Shown here piece after piece: positions 11,216 through 23,624 of a stretch of DNA of 64,000 nt (its first letter is position 1; each line of letters opens with the position of its first letter). The position numbers and the translations under genes were made by a program. Origin of the DNA: Hippopus hippopus (taxonomy: Eukaryota; Mollusca; Bivalvia; Cardiida; Cardiidae); NCBI GenBank assembly GCA_946811185.2, contig OX328102.1, positions 46,229,619 to 46,293,618 of the forward strand, given 5' to 3'. Under the pieces are notes generated by a model, which had not been told where the DNA came from, did no database searches, and saw nothing but the letters and a program-made list of their open reading frames with translations.

Positions 11216-11884
11216 ATGATTCAATTAGGAATAAACAAAGCTTTGAATATTCCGAGAGAAAACCTTCTTGTAATAAATAACCAACGTAGTCAAACTACAA
11301 TACCATACATTTCAACATTTAACCCGAACAACTTTGAAATGTTCGGAATATTTAAAAATAACATGTATTTATTAAATTTTGATCAAATTAAGAAAGACGC
11401 GACCAAAGACATACCATTCATAAAAAGTAAAAGACAGCCAACCAATTTGAAAAAGCTCATTACTAAAGCCAGATTCACGGAAAATAATACCGACACATTC
11501 ACAGTTAAAAAATGTGTGCGATCAAATTGGAGCCTCTGTCTTTACATGCCGGAAGGATCTACATATAATTTCAATGGTAAGATATTAAAAGTTAATGCAA
11601 ACATGAGCTGCGATGTAGAGAATGTCCTGTATGTCATTACATGCAATGGGTGCGGAAAATATTACATAGGGCAGACAAGAGACAAATTAAGAACACGCCG
11701 AACTATACATGCCCAACAAATCAGAGACCCTTCGACCCGACAATTACCACTAAGTAGTCACATAGACCTCTGTTCTAAGGACGAAATAAAATTCAAAATA
11801 TTTCCCTTATTCAAGTTACATTCGGACAAACTGTCAGTCAGATTAGCAAAAGAAAAATATTTCATCTGTCAAACCATTACTTAA
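11216..11884 (+). CDS. Penelope GIY-YIG endonuclease region (fragment)
   Basis: This 222-residue open stretch carries the C-terminal GIY-YIG nuclease: VLYVITCNGCGKYYIGQT gives the GIY/YIG-like pair (ITC... YYIG), followed by LRTRRTIHAQQIRD with the catalytic-region Arg and SSHI...C. The domain makes the target nick for Penelope retrotransposition. It is separated from the RT remnant by a stop at 11098-11100, so it is the tail of one broken polyprotein and not an independent gene. It ends 39 bp before the right pLTR. Confidence 0.75.
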   Translation: MIQLGINKALNIPRENLLVINNQRSQTTIPYISTFNPNNFEMFGIFKNNMYLLNFDQIKKDATKDIPFIKSKRQPTNLKKLITKARFTENNTDTFTVKKCVRSNWSLCLYMPEGSTYNFNGKILKVNANMSCDVENVLYVITCNGCGKYYIGQTRDKLRTRRTIHAQQIRDPSTRQLPLSSHIDLCSKDEIKFKIFPLFKLHSDKLSVRLAKEKYFICQTIT

Positions 11885-11922
11885 TGCCTGCCATCGTTTG
11901 AAATGACACCCATTCTCTTCAA

Positions 11923-12118
11923 TGACGTTACAAGGGAAGTGACGTAATAAACGACGGTACCGATAGTTACAACGTTACATAGATGAGCCGAAAGCCGGAA
12001 CATGTTTGTTTAGTTGTTTTCTGATTGAAATATATATATTATAGTCACGTTACGTCTTACTCTTCATTTGCATTTTTTAATTTACTTGTGTCGGTCCGGT
12101 ATTAACCGGGTTGTTTCA
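11923..12118 (+). repeat. Right pLTR of Penelope-like element
   Basis: Direct repeat of 8327-8523; its 3' end runs into a CA microsatellite. Confidence 0.85.
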
Positions 12119-12130
12119 CACACACACACA

Positions 12131-12178
<48 letters not shown>
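12117..12178. repeat. (CA)n microsatellite
   Basis: About 30 CA dinucleotides with one TA interruption, sitting at the end of the Penelope pLTR. Confidence 0.95.
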
Positions 12179-12181
<3 letters not shown>

Positions 12182-13161
12182 AATTTTAAATAACCCGGTT
12201 ATTTCCGGACCGGCACAAGTAAATTAGATCGGTAAATTAAAAGTAAGACTAATGTGCCTATAATGTGTGTCACGCCAAAAGGGACCATCTGGGAAGTTGC
12301 GTCATTACGTCAGAGACGACATTCGAAAGTCACGTTATTAATGGCGACTTCATGAAACAATCATGTAAACACGTTGTGTAATGGACTGATACTTGAAACA
12401 ATTTGCTCTGTCAATAAATGTTTTTGCCGATTTTTTTTCGCTGAAAATAGATTATTGATTGTCCTTATCTGTCCTTTTCGAGTTGCGTCCCTTGTTTGAG
12501 TGAAATGGCGGTGAAAGTTTGAAAATGTCGCAACTTTCCGAATTTTCCACATCATCTGTGAGAGGCTTACTACCAGATCATTGTTGTTTAAACCTGGAAG
12601 ACGACGACGAAGGAACACTCAAATTAGTCACAAAATTCACGGACTCCTACCTAGCACATTCAGCCACTGAACAGTCAAACAATCCCGGCAATGACAGTGA
12701 TGAACACTCAGAGTCAGACAGCGAGGCTTCCACGGAGTCCGAACCTGAGCCTGCAGAAGTTCCCTTTGACGTCCAGCCGGAGGATCAGATTTTAGATGAT
12801 GATATTAACAAATTTAGAGACAGAGCTGTGGCTGCCATCTCGATGACGGTAAAAATAAACATTGTTTTTCAGTGACCTTTCAATTTCTTTGCAAATGTTG
12901 TAAACAAAGGCCAATCTGTTTTCATTTTGTTCAAGTAACATTGGTAAAGCCTAGGAACAGGCTTTGTATAATAATGACTGTGGTTCATATACTTTCGAGC
13001 TGCGAGATTGTGCTAGGCGTTTTCGTTTTTGCAAGAAATTAAAACCGTTTTAATACTTAGCCCACCCAACTGTGAGCAGAATATATAAAAGTGTAAGTTG
13101 TATTTTGGGTTCACGTAAACTTTTGTTATATACCTTATTGATTTTCCTCTTCGTAACACAT

Positions 13162-13250
13162 GTCGGCGTGCTGCAGCGGTAAAGCGCTCGCTCCGTAATC
13201 TAGAGGTCCCGATGTCGAAACCTACCGTTTTTTTTTTTTTTTTTGACTTT
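13162..13250 (+). repeat. tRNA-derived SINE relic
   Basis: A tRNA-like 68-nt stretch includes GCAGCGGTAAAGCGCTCGCT (D-arm/anticodon-side) and GATGTCGAAACC resembling a degenerate B box, followed by poly-T. Box A and the T-arm are too degraded for a functional tRNA, so a SINE or dead tRNA is preferred. It lies in the putative intron of the DUF7869-type gene. Confidence 0.5.
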
Positions 13251-13441
13251 TTTGTTTGACTCCTTTTTTTTTTAACTTTTTTTTTCTGTTTGTTTTAACA
13301 AGTGGTACAGCGTAGGAGAGTTTTAGTGGTCCTTTTTTTTCAATTTTTATAAATTAAATTGCTTTGCTATGATTGTTTTATTTGACCTAGTACACAATGT
13401 GAAGGCTATATTTCACCTTCCTTAACTGCTCACAACATCTG

Positions 13442-13524
13442 AAATCTTTTCTGAAATATGAGTGATGCCCGTGAAACTGCAATTTTAAGTCTTGCGGACA
13501 TCACTCATATTTTAGAAAAGATTT
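13442..13524. repeat. 26-bp inverted repeat (foldback)
   Basis: Arms 13442-13467 and 13499-13524 pair with one mismatch around a 31-nt loop; the arms contain ATATGAGTGATG / CATCACTCATAT. Confidence 0.85.
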
Positions 13525-15442
13525 TCCGATGCTGTTTAATAATAGCAAGTAACATAGGCCATGTATAGTCTCCACACCGTGCACTAAGTAACTCATAGCA
13601 ACAACAACGTAAAAGAATTTGATTTCAAAAATAAAAAAAATGACCTCTAAAACCCGCCTTCATTGTACCTTTTGTTTAAGCATGCAAGTTCTTTCCCTCT
13701 ATAACTCACTCGCTGTGCACTTGTATTGTTTCATGTAAACCATGTTTTCAAGCAGTGGTATGCAAGCACTGGAAGATATCCGACTAAATATGGCTGAGCT
13801 TACTAAGGAGAACGTGGACCTTATTATACTGGCAAACATGCAGCAAAATAGAGTTAATGCTAGCCAGACAAAACAGACGGCTACGCACAAGGAGGGAAAG
13901 GAGCAACGCCGTGCATCTGTAAAGTTCTTTCTTCTTGGCAGACAAGTTTGGAGATCTACTTACTTATTCGCTCATGGAGTCGGTATTAAAAGATATAAGG
14001 ATTTTTTGCTAATCATGGCTTTGGGCCAAGGCGACATGGCAATGTTGGAAAATCATCCCACAATGCATTCTCTGTTTCTGATGAACAAAATGTGTTTAAG
14101 TTAATTTCAAATTATGCCGACTATAATGCTATGCCATTGCCAGGTAAAATGCCAAAAATGAAAGACTACACTCTTATGATGCTGTCTGGTGATTTTACCA
14201 GGATATCTCGTAGACCTGTTGGACTGACTAAATTCAAAAATATTTGGAAGTTATACTCACCACATATCGCCATTATGAAAATTGATTCAGACTTTTGTGA
14301 TACATGTCAACAAAATAATAATTTGATCATGAAATATTTTAACTGTTCTGAAGCTGAGGAGAGTGCTCAGCTGCTCAAAGAAGAGCAGCATTTAGCTCTT
14401 GCAAAAGAATGCCGAGACGACTACAAACAACAACGTGAAGATTCTAGCCTATATTGGAATTCCTTAACAGCTGAACAAAGAAAGTCACAAGACCTACTGG
14501 ATGGAGCTTTACACGTTTCATTTGATTATGCGCAAAATGTGTTGATCCCACACAGTCCCCAATAGGTTGGACCAATTTACTTCAAAACACCACCAAAGTT
14601 CCATATATTTGGAGTTTGTTCAGAGTCTGCACCAAAGCAGATTACCTATTTGATCGATGAGGCTGAGTTGACAGGAAAAGGAGCAAATGAGACAATAATA
14701 AGTTATTTACATCATTACCTGACATCAGACCATTCAGTAAACTGCAAGAATCTTAAATTTCCATTGTGACAATTTCCGTGGGCAAAATAAGAACAACGCT
14801 GTGATCCAGTATATGTGTTACAGATTATTGCAAGGCTTCAATTCAAATATAGAGGTGTCTTTCATGTTGCCTTATCATACCCGGTTTGGTCCAGATTGGT
14901 GTTTTGGTTTGATCAAGATGAAATACAAACATAGTTATGTATCTTCTATTTCCGACTTAGCAGAAGTAGTACTGTCAACAACTAAAGAAATCAACATCCC
15001 TCAGCTTATTACAGAACCACGTTCGTCCAATACGCTTGTGCCTGTTCGAAAGTGGAAGAACTTCCTTGAGCTTTACTTTAAGAAAATCCCAAGTTTGACC
15101 AGGTATCACCACTTTCGGCTAACGTCATCAGAATCTGGTACAATTTTTGTCAAGGAATTCTCGTTATCTCCAGAAACCAGACTCAACATCGTTAAGGATC
15201 AAGCTAAGATTCCAGAACTGCTTTCTAGTGAACCAGAGCTCACCTCCCCCCCCCCACCAGGACTGAGTCCTGAGAGAGCCTGGTACCTGTATGAAAATGT
15301 CCGTCAGCACTGTGATGGTGACAACAATAAAGACAGCATTTCTCCAAAACCTAGTGTGCCCAAACCGCGCTCCATGAAAGCACACCCTTGTCAGGGCCCT
15401 AGTCCATGTAAAGTGTCTGACATCAAGGATGAAATGATGTGA

Positions 15443-17600
15443 CAAAACTTGCTGTGCACAAGCGCTCAATTTTCCTCTAAGCCTCAAGCTCATCAAAAAT
15501 TTGGAATTCGCAGCTGGCAGATTTTACATCTTTTTGAGATTACTTATAAACCATTTCACTGTGTTGATCATATCTTCATTAATTGCTGGCTCCCTTCAAA
15601 TACTTAAATTTGGAAAAAACAAGTAACCAACAAAATTATTGGGGGACAAAATTATTTTGCTTGTTACCTGCTTTTCCAAAATTAATCATGTGCATACTGG
15701 AAATGAGCAATTAATGCAGATATGGTGAATAATTTAATATTGAAATTTGTTTGAACTGTTTGATGTTAAAAAGCAGACAGAATACCATGGGATCAAATAG
15801 TTAAAATGAGTATAAGCTGACATGTACACAGAAACTACACATAGAATCTCTTGTCACATTTTTATTGACTTAAACTTTACCCTTGCAGAACCATACATTT
15901 TGCAGCAGGTGACCTTTCAAAAACAAATGCAATGTGGAATAAAAAGCATTTGCATGTAAACAAGGTATTTTTTGTGAATATCAATTATTCCAAAGGTACA
16001 TCTATCATTTACAAACAGTATAATGCAGCATGTCTGCACTGCCTGATCAAGCACCTCACTGTGCATGACAAACCTATCAAAGAATGTTTATCTATGTTTT
16101 TTTTTTTTTTTTTTTCACAAAGCAATTCTGTTCATGCTTGCATACTCAGATTGTAACTGAGGAAAGTTAGAAACTTTGTGGAAAAAGAGATATGCTGGTT
16201 ACTCTTTTTCACGCAGTGCTCTAAAAAACTTTCTTCTTCAGGGTTGTAAACACAAGAGGATATATTTTAAAGTGGTAAATAGTAAAGCTGTCCATTTAAA
16301 GGACGTTGTTGAAGACATCAGACGCCAAAGGGCGTTATTTGCCATGTAATCTGCATTGCTCCTTTTCCTACAATGTTTTCCAAAGCTTTCTTTCGAACAG
16401 TGGCAAACATTGGGTAGTGTTTGGTAAAGGGTTAATTAAGTACAAAAGATCCAAAAGCAATGATACTTTTCCATTGTTTTTTTTTTTTTTTTTTTCAATG
16501 CAATACAGTATAAATCCAAGATAAGACTTTACAATTAAAGATGGATAGATGGCAAGAAGAGACATGCTTACCATTCCGAAAGGGGGCAGCCATCTTGAAT
16601 TCTGACCATAATAATGTCCGTCAATAGCATTATACAACAGTTAGGTCAATATCTAGAACGGTAGTCATAGACTAGGAAAAAAAAGTCTGCAGCGTGCAGG
16701 CACACTTGAATATAATATTACGATGTCGTCAAATAGACTAATTTTATCTACAAATACAAAAATAAATTCTGCAAGATGCCTCAAGAAAGGAGAATGTCTT
16801 TGTTCGTTAGGATATACGAATTTATCAGTCTTCGTTCGGGGTCCGGGACATTGTCACATAGTGTCACATAGTGTCAAACGCACAAATCAATAGACAGATC
16901 AAGTATTTAAAAGTAAGTTTAGATGAACACAATACGCGACCAAAAGATAAAATTTACCTTTGTCTCCTCTGAAATAAACATACTTTTTTAAGTTCGCTTC
17001 TTGGAAAACACTAACTTCTCAACAACTGCCTTACTTGACGTGTATTATGCCTGACAAGGTAAACACGGGATCTTGCTTGCGTCATGCTCTGTATTAGAAT
17101 TTGGCGAAATCAGCGGGTTGTTTTTTCTTACTGTGTTAAGCGTTCTTATTTAAAATTTACCATTGAAAAGTAAGTTTAGATGGACACAGTTCCAGCAAAT
17201 CAGAGACAGTGACTAGCGTGCATTTATACATGATGTTCAGATTGGTTGCAGCTTTCGTACAAACTCCTGAAAAGTGGTTATTGAGCTAGGCGCCGTTTGT
17301 CCCTAGCCAAATATCAACCGATAGTTAAGAAAAAGCCAAAGTTTACGAGTTCATCCTAATTCCTTTCGATGGAAAATCTCGCTGTACACATATCGGACAG
17401 CGTTAATCCAGGTCAGACTGCTCATTGTCCACAAAACGCACAGTGTCTTGCTTGGCAGCCTGTGAGCGAAATAGCACTCTCGATTCCGAATATGTAATGA
17501 TTCTGAACACCTGGTTACGCCTCTGAAACATATCCTAGTTTGATGGAAGATGCAAACGCTCTTTACCGCAAAATTATTGTTATTTCTCTTCCATACCTAG
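15443..17600. other. Noncoding DNA with MITE fragments
   Basis: No gene recognised. Poly-T runs lie at about 16097-16115 and 16478-16495. Fragments of the CTGGTTACC palindromic MITE occur at about 16170-16250 and 16375-16440. A TGTCACATAG direct repeat is at 16855-16875. Confidence 0.5.
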
Positions 17601-17818
17601 ATTTCGCGATTTATATCGGGGCGACAGACCGGGCCAAGGAAGGCGTTTGGAGATGGGAAGACGACAATTCCCGGCTCACATACCACAATTGGAAGGGTGG
17701 ATCGGCACACAAGACACGAAACCAGGATTGCCTTGGTATGATCCCAACGCATTTTAAGTGGCATGACGTGTATTGTTCGTATTATAGAAAATTTGTTTGT
17801 AAAAAGAAAATTGTTTAG
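17601..17818 (+). CDS. C-type lectin domain, terminal exon
   Basis: After a good acceptor (TTCCATACCTAG) the exon encodes the C-terminal half of a C-type lectin fold: YIGATD, VWRWED, YHNWKGG, QDCLGM, KWHDVYC and KFVCKK, then TAG at 17816-17818. The WxWED...NW...DC...W-D..C...FVC pattern is diagnostic. The canonical EPN/QPD Ca-binding triplet is replaced by GSA in the loop, so sugar binding is uncertain. Earlier exons are not found upstream in the window, so this may be a lone exon or its partners are too diverged for me to see. Invertebrate CTLD proteins are usually secreted immune lectins. Confidence 0.75.
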
Positions 17819-19376
17819 AGAGGTTCCATTGAATATTGAAATTGTTATAATATATTACAAACTTAAATTCAATTGTTTAATAAGAAGAAATATATTCAAT
17901 TTCATCATTTCTTTACCTTTCACCAAGCAAGCCCGCGTTTTAACAAGAAAGACGGATTTTGAAAATATTGTTGGAAAAGAAGAAAGTGCTGGTAACCAGC
18001 ATGTCTCCTTTTCCCACAATTTTTTCCACCCTTTTAAAGACAAATTTCACCACATTTGACTTTTCGGCTGCAAATGCTATCATTTTGGACAAGGCTAAAA
18101 TTTGTCGTTTGGTAAAGAGTTAATACGGGGAGGGATCAAAAATCATCAGCTTAGAGGGTTTAGTGAGACAATGACAATGACAATAATTTTATTCAAAGTA
18201 ACAAGGCCACCGGCCCATAATACAAGAAAATACATTTAAAGACAAATATTATACCTAATAGACGAGTAACGTCCCTTTACATTATCATTTTAACCATCAT
18301 CCTGCTAAATAGTAAAGTGAAACTTTCAAACAAGTAGTAGGTACCCTAATTTTTCTATTTCATAGGTACTTATTGAGGAAATATTTATCCTTATCGGACA
18401 GTGTAGATCTAAGATCAGACTGCACGATCTTGATCCACACTGTCCGCAAGGGTCTGAGAGTAGCGCTTAGCAGTAAAAGGGTTAAATTGAGTACTGTTCT
18501 AACACTCAGTATTTTCATTGCTAAACGACCGTTTATATGAACGTCAAAATGGCAACCTTTACTATAAATACCTTAGTTTTAACGACCTTGAAGAAGAACA
18601 CTTGAAAACATTGAGAGAAAAGGACAAGACGCAGGCAACAGCATTTTCCCCTTTTCCAGCAGTAATCTCTTTCCTTTGCGAGACAGTGAGGATTGTAAAT
18701 CAACACTATGCTTGAAGTATGGCTTAGGAATGCAGTGCCTTGGTGCATCAAGTAACAAAGTGCTTATCTCAAACGTGTGTCGGAGTGTGTAAGACAAGAA
18801 CAATGGCCGTTGAGGTTCCTTTTGTCTATCACGGAACACCGAATGTTTCGGTGTAACTGAATGTGCTGGCTTTTGACCTACTTCTTGGTACTGATAAAGA
18901 ATGAATGGATGGTAATTTGCGATTGGTAAAAAATGTGCACACGTTTATTCGGCTGGCCCTGCTGCCAATTTTTGTTCGCACATTTAAGAAACCACTATTT
19001 ACACCGCTAATCGACACCACGGGGCCTTGATTTATACCATAGCAAATAAATGTAATAGAGAATGATCATTTTCTTGTTCTATTTAGAAATCTAATATTTT
19101 CATCTGCGTTAAACAATAACTCAATCCCACCTTTCAACAAAATGAAACAGGGTGAGGAAAGAGAGGCAAATTGTTCTCGATGTTACTTTTCATTATTTTA
19201 CTTCATATTGAGCCACTAAAGAGTTTCAATATTTATATTCCAGTATCTCTTACGCCATCTATCTTTTTTAAAGATAGTTTGTGTTTATTTGTCCATCATC
19301 GCACACTAATACTATAAATAGCATATTAGCGCATCGCCTTTATATGGTATATAGCAACAGTATAATGCTACATGTA
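17819..19376. other. Noncoding DNA with two MITE families
   Basis: A copy of the CTGGTTACCAG palindrome family is at about 17955-18060 and a diverged one at about 18595-18700. A GTAGATC/CAGACTGCAC family copy is at about 18395-18485. 18172-18230 resembles the inverted 3' end of a LINE (ATGACA units then AATTTTATTCAA). No gene seen. Confidence 0.5.
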
Positions 19377-19900
19377 TATGTCGTAGTCCAAACTGGAATT
19401 TAGGCAGATCCGGAATCTGCCTAGACCAAATTGGAATTCTGTTTTGGTCTAGACCAAATTAGTATTCTACTTTGGTCTAGACAGATTCCAGATCTGCCTA
19501 GACCAAATTAGGATTCCAGTTTGGCTAGGCAGATCTAGAATCTATGAAAAAAAAGTTGGAAACGGACCAAGTATGAAGAATAAAAAATATCTCGCAGTTG
19601 TAAACATAATGTGGATATATATGATTAAAAAATCAGGAAAATAATCCAAAAATCAAGTAGTAAGCATTGCAGGAAAAGGAGAAAATGTTTTAATTTCCAA
19701 AGAATTCTACCTGAGAGTTGCAAACCTTTTTTTTTAGCAGGATTGATATGATTATAAGAATGAGAAAAACGATTCAAAATCAAGTAGAAAGTATTGTGGG
19801 AAAAGAAGAGGTGTTTATACTATATATTCTTTAATTTGTTTTCCATAAATGATAATTAATAATATGTAAAGGGTGGAACTGCCCACCTTGCACAAATGAT

Positions 19901-20083
19901 GTGAGAAGACAAATAAAACTTTTAATTAAGATAATGAATGAGAGAGAACTTATGGACCCATTTAGACATCTACATGGGGAGACTCGGAAGTATACCTGGA
20001 AACGCTTTTCATCTTTACAGAGAGGGAGATTGGATTTCTTTTTAACGACAAAAAAGTTTAATTCCTTTCCTCAGAAATTGTGA
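19901..20083 (+). pseudogene. LINE apurinic-type endonuclease, C-terminal remnant
   Basis: The stretch encodes LMDPFRHLHGETRKYTWKR and GRLDFFL, the W-R-...-YTW-...-R-DFFL end of an EEP/APE-like endonuclease. A frameshift at the end leads into the SDHSIIVL-like final motif in another frame (around 20095-20120). The N-terminal catalytic part is missing. Confidence 0.65.
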
Positions 20084-20729
20084 TATAGATATAAGCTATA
20101 AATCAGACCACTCTATCATTGTACTTGAACTACAGTTTTCTAATCAAAAACATGGGAAAGGGTACTGGAAATTTAATAATTAATTATTAAATGACATAGA
20201 ATATGTTAATCTCATTCATGAAAAAATAAATAACGTTTATCCTGCAACACTGTTTACCAGTCTATAATAGAGAAAATACTATCAATATTGATCGCTCAAA
20301 GTTACAATTCATAATAGATGATCAATTTTTTATGGAAAAATTGTTAATGGAAATACGGGGGGAAACAATTTCATTTTCAAGTTATAAAACGAAAGCAAAA
20401 TATCAGAGAGAAAAACATATTGAAAACGAAATTTCTTTTTTAGAGACAAATTTAAACGAAGCGAATAAAGATAGGTTATCGTCACTACAATCAGAGTTAG
20501 AAAACTTACGAAAAGAAAAGCTACATGGCTCCTTTATTAGGTCTAGCGCAAACTGGGTCGACAATGGAGAAAAAGTGACCAAATACTTCTGTAATTTGGA
20601 AAAACAAAATATCGCATCAAAACTATTCCTTTTATAGAAACAGAAGATGGCAATCATATATTTGACCAAAAGGAAATCCTTAAAGAAGCAAAACATTACT
20701 ATGAAATTTTATATAATAAATCAAACAAT

Positions 20730-22457
20730 TTGATTGACGTCAATTTAGAGGAAGACTTAAAAAATTGTACTTCAAATAAGCTAGACGAAAAGCAAAAGGA
20801 GGAACTTGAAGGATTATTACAATACAATGAGGTAACACATACACTTAAAAACATGAAAAACGAAAAAAGCCCAAGAGGAGACGGTTTTACTTCCAATTTT
20901 TATAAGGTGTTCTGGAATAAGATAGGTCACTTTGTTGTCAGAGCATTAAACCACGCATTTATTTCTAGATCCTTTTCACCGAACGTTAAATTGGGGACTA
21001 TAACTTGCATACCAAAAGATAATAAACCAAAACAGTTTTTAAAAAACTGCAGACCTATCACTCTTTTAAATGTTCTGAATAAGCTTGCATCTGGGAGTAT
21101 CGCAAATAGGATGAAATATGTTTTGGATCATATCATATCAAGCGACCAAACTGGGTTCTTAAGAGACAGGTTTATTGGTGAAAAAACAAGACTAGTCTAT
21201 GATATCATGCAACATTGTAAAGAACATAGAATACCTGGACTTTTAATGTTAATAGATTTTGAAAAAGTCTTTGATTCCCTGTCGTTTAATTTTATTGAAA
21301 AAATGCTTGAATATTTTAACTTTAGTGTAATGTTCAAAGAGTGGATTAAATTATTTGTACATAATACTGAGGTATGCGTACAAATAAATGGTTTTCTTTC
21401 AGATTATTTCAAAGTCAGAAGGGGATGTCGACAAGGTGATCCAATATCAGCTTATATTTTCATCCTTTGCACTGAAATTCTTAATATTAAGTTAAAACAC
21501 GATAGAAATATAACAGGATTAAAAATAAAAAAAGAAGAATATATCATATCACAATTTGCTGATGACACAACACTTTTTTTTGATGGTTCAGAAAAATCGA
21601 TCAAAAGTACCCTGGAATTACTCGAGAAATTCTCACATATTTCTGGCTTGAAAGTTAATTTCGACAAAACAAAACTTATATGGATTGGCAGTATGAAGTA
21701 TAGTACAAGATCTATCAAGACAAAATGGAAATTATCATGGGGAGAAATAGAATTTAAACTTCTTGGACTGGAGTTCCATGTCGATCTAGACAAAATGATC
21801 AAACTAAATTTTGAACACAAATTCAAAAGCATTAATAACATTATAAGTTATTGGAAAAAAAGAAAATTAGCACCAACTGGAAAAATAACTGTAGTCAAAA
21901 GTCTTTTATTACCTATACTCACACACCTATTTATTAGTTTACCATCAGCAACGAATGAATTTATGAAACAACTGAACAATATACTTTACGAATTTGTATG
22001 GGACGGTACTGCTAAAATTAAACAAACTGTCTTCACAAAGAATTACATGGAAGGAGGTCTAAATATGATTGATGTAAATAGTTATAATAAAAGTATGAAA
22101 ATTAAATGGATAAGAAAACTAGTTGCTTGTGGTAAAAGTTGTCATAAATTCATAAATAATATAATTGACACACACAAACTATTTAATTTTGGAATGTTGT
22201 ACTGTGAAAAAATTATTAACAATATAAAGAATAATTTCTGGATTGATGTTTTAAAATCTTTTATGGTATTTATCTCGAAATCTAGTTTTACAAAATTGCT
22301 GGATATAGTTAACATGCCTCTGTTTTTTAATAGGACTATTTTGGTAGACTCTAAACACATTTATAATAAAGTATTATACGATTGTGGTATAAGATATGTA
22401 AAAGACCTGTTAAACGCAGATGGAAACTTTAAAAATTGGGTAGACATAAAAAAATGA
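20730..22457 (+). CDS. LINE reverse transcriptase (L1/Tx1-like)
   Basis: This 575-residue open stretch contains the full RT core: SPRGDGFTSNFYK, CRPITLLNVLNKL, SSDQTGFLRDRFIGE, MLIDFEKVFDS (first catalytic Asp, with the usual Ala replaced by Val), GCRQGDPISAYIF and QFADDTTLF (catalytic DD), then GLKVNFDKTK. The order fits the L1/Tx1 side of the LINEs. Upstream coding (20332-20637) is out of frame with it, and downstream coding continues in other frames after 22457. It would prime reverse transcription at a nicked target, but the flanking lesions make this copy inactive. Confidence 0.8.
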   Translation: MIDVNLEEDLKNCTSNKLDEKQKEELEGLLQYNEVTHTLKNMKNEKSPRGDGFTSNFYKVFWNKIGHFVVRALNHAFISRSFSPNVKLGTITCIPKDNKPKQFLKNCRPITLLNVLNKLASGSIANRMKYVLDHIISSDQTGFLRDRFIGEKTRLVYDIMQHCKEHRIPGLLMLIDFEKVFDSLSFNFIEKMLEYFNFSVMFKEWIKLFVHNTEVCVQINGFLSDYFKVRRGCRQGDPISAYIFILCTEILNIKLKHDRNITGLKIKKEEYIISQFADDTTLFFDGSEKSIKSTLELLEKFSHISGLKVNFDKTKLIWIGSMKYSTRSIKTKWKLSWGEIEFKLLGLEFHVDLDKMIKLNFEHKFKSINNIISYWKKRKLAPTGKITVVKSLLLPILTHLFISLPSATNEFMKQLNNILYEFVWDGTAKIKQTVFTKNYMEGGLNMIDVNSYNKSMKIKWIRKLVACGKSCHKFINNIIDTHKLFNFGMLYCEKIINNIKNNFWIDVLKSFMVFISKSSFTKLLDIVNMPLFFNRTILVDSKHIYNKVLYDCGIRYVKDLLNADGNFKNWVDIKK

Positions 22458-23207
22458 CTAAAAACAAAGAGAATTGTTTAAATTTCTATAGCATTATAAC
22501 TTCAGTTAAAACTTTCCTTTCAAAACATCATATTTCGATTAAAAAAGATAGTTTAAAAGGATGTCACAATCCTTCTATTAGCTGTTATTTCTTTCATACG
22601 CTAACTAAAACTGACATAAATAAACATGTTTATAATACTTTGATACACAATGATGAAATACCTTCGAGCAGAGTTGGACTCATTATATAACAACGTAAAT
22701 ATTGATTTCGAACAAGTTCATGGAAATGTATCTAAATGCACAAAAGACACTTATACACAATGGTTTCAAACAAGAATAATACATAGAATAATTCCAACAA
22801 ATTCTCTGCTTTTTAAAATGAAATTGATAGATACTAACTTATGTACATTTTGTAAACGATATGAAGAAACTATTCTACATTTATTCCATGACTGTGACCA
22901 CAACAAATTATTGATAAATAATATTGCAACAATATGAAGTACTTTTGACCATACTCTACAAATTGATAGTCGAACTTTACTTTTAGGCACATATACACCA
23001 AACGTACCATTGGACAGGCTACCTTCAGAATTTAAAAAATATATTTATCACTGTAGGAATAAACAAAGATTACCCTCAATGATCGGTTTAAAGAATACTT
23101 TAAATTTTACCTTGAATATTCATAATTGCACCAAAACATATGAAGTTGACAAATGTCACATAACAATTGTGGAGTATGTTTTTCAAAGTCTCCTATTGCC
23201 AGTATAG
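22440..23207 (+). pseudogene. LINE C-terminal region with Cys motif
   Basis: Three frames carry the end of the LINE protein: 22445-22687, 22650-22937 and 23010-23207. The middle one has TQWFQTRIIHRIIPTN and LCTFCKRYEETILHLFHDC, the C-x2-C...H-x4-C motif usual downstream of L1/Tx1 reverse transcriptases. At least two frameshifts separate them from the RT core. Confidence 0.65.
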
Positions 23208-23353
23208 TGTACAGATACACATATTAACGAATATCTATATCATTTTTTAAACAAAGATTCCAGTTTCTTTACTCCATATCCACACATCCACTCACCCAAA
23301 CACACACATACTTGCACCTATTTTATGTATTTTTCATTCTGATTTCTGATTGT

Positions 23354-23392
<39 letters not shown>

Positions 23393-23588
23393 CCTCTCAA
23401 TAAAGCCACATTCAAGTGATGGAACAACTTTATGAAAAATACAATCTTTGTTAGTCATATGAAACATCTTTTGTATAAGAGTGCTAAAAATATATTATTA
23501 AGGACTATTATATCTAACATCATTAGTGTCATTAGCATAAATACATTACTAACACATTACTAACAAACCTACTAACATTGAATTGTAA

Positions 23589-23624
23589 GGTATGATGGGA
23601 GATGGCCACGACTCCCATCATACC
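23589..23624 (+). repeat. 3' stem-loop of the LINE
   Basis: Perfect 13-bp stem (23589-23601 with 23612-23624; GGTATGATGGGAG / CTCCCATCATACC) 15 bases before the A-rich tail. Such hairpins serve as RT recognition sites in some LINEs; here that is inference. Confidence 0.6.

Larger units (their letters stand above)
8327..12230 (+). mobile_element. Penelope-like retroelement, degraded
   Basis: Direct terminal repeats of ~195 bp (8327-8523 and 11923-12118) flank reverse-transcriptase and GIY-YIG endonuclease coding remnants, in the order RT then GIY-YIG that defines endonuclease-containing Penelope-like elements. After a CA microsatellite, 12185-12230 holds an inverted fragment of the repeat end (AACCCGGTTATTTCCGGACC), a usual Penelope feature. 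The coding region has several frame breaks, so this copy is dead. Confidence 0.85.
12525..15442 (+). pseudogene. DUF7869-type transposase-like gene, broken
   Basis: A first exon (12525-12848) encodes an acidic Ser/Glu-rich N-terminus and ends at a good donor (ACG|GTAAAA). A second coding block from about 13756 to 15442 carries the conserved part: a CDTCQQNN Cys motif, HVSFDYAQNV, DNFRGQNKNNAVIQY (the acidic DN-GQNKNN motif of the family) and HTRFGPDWCFGLIK. The family is common in invertebrates and looks transposase-derived (RNase H-like), from memory. Lesions are a frameshift near 14090, TAG at 14563-14565 and a frameshift near 14765. The exact splice junction to the first exon is unresolved, and the tail after a Pro run near 15246 is unassigned. 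Confidence 0.6.

Noticed and set aside
13162..13229. A functional tRNA gene
   Set aside because: The B box is degenerate and the acceptor stem does not pair convincingly; a SINE or dead tRNA fits better.
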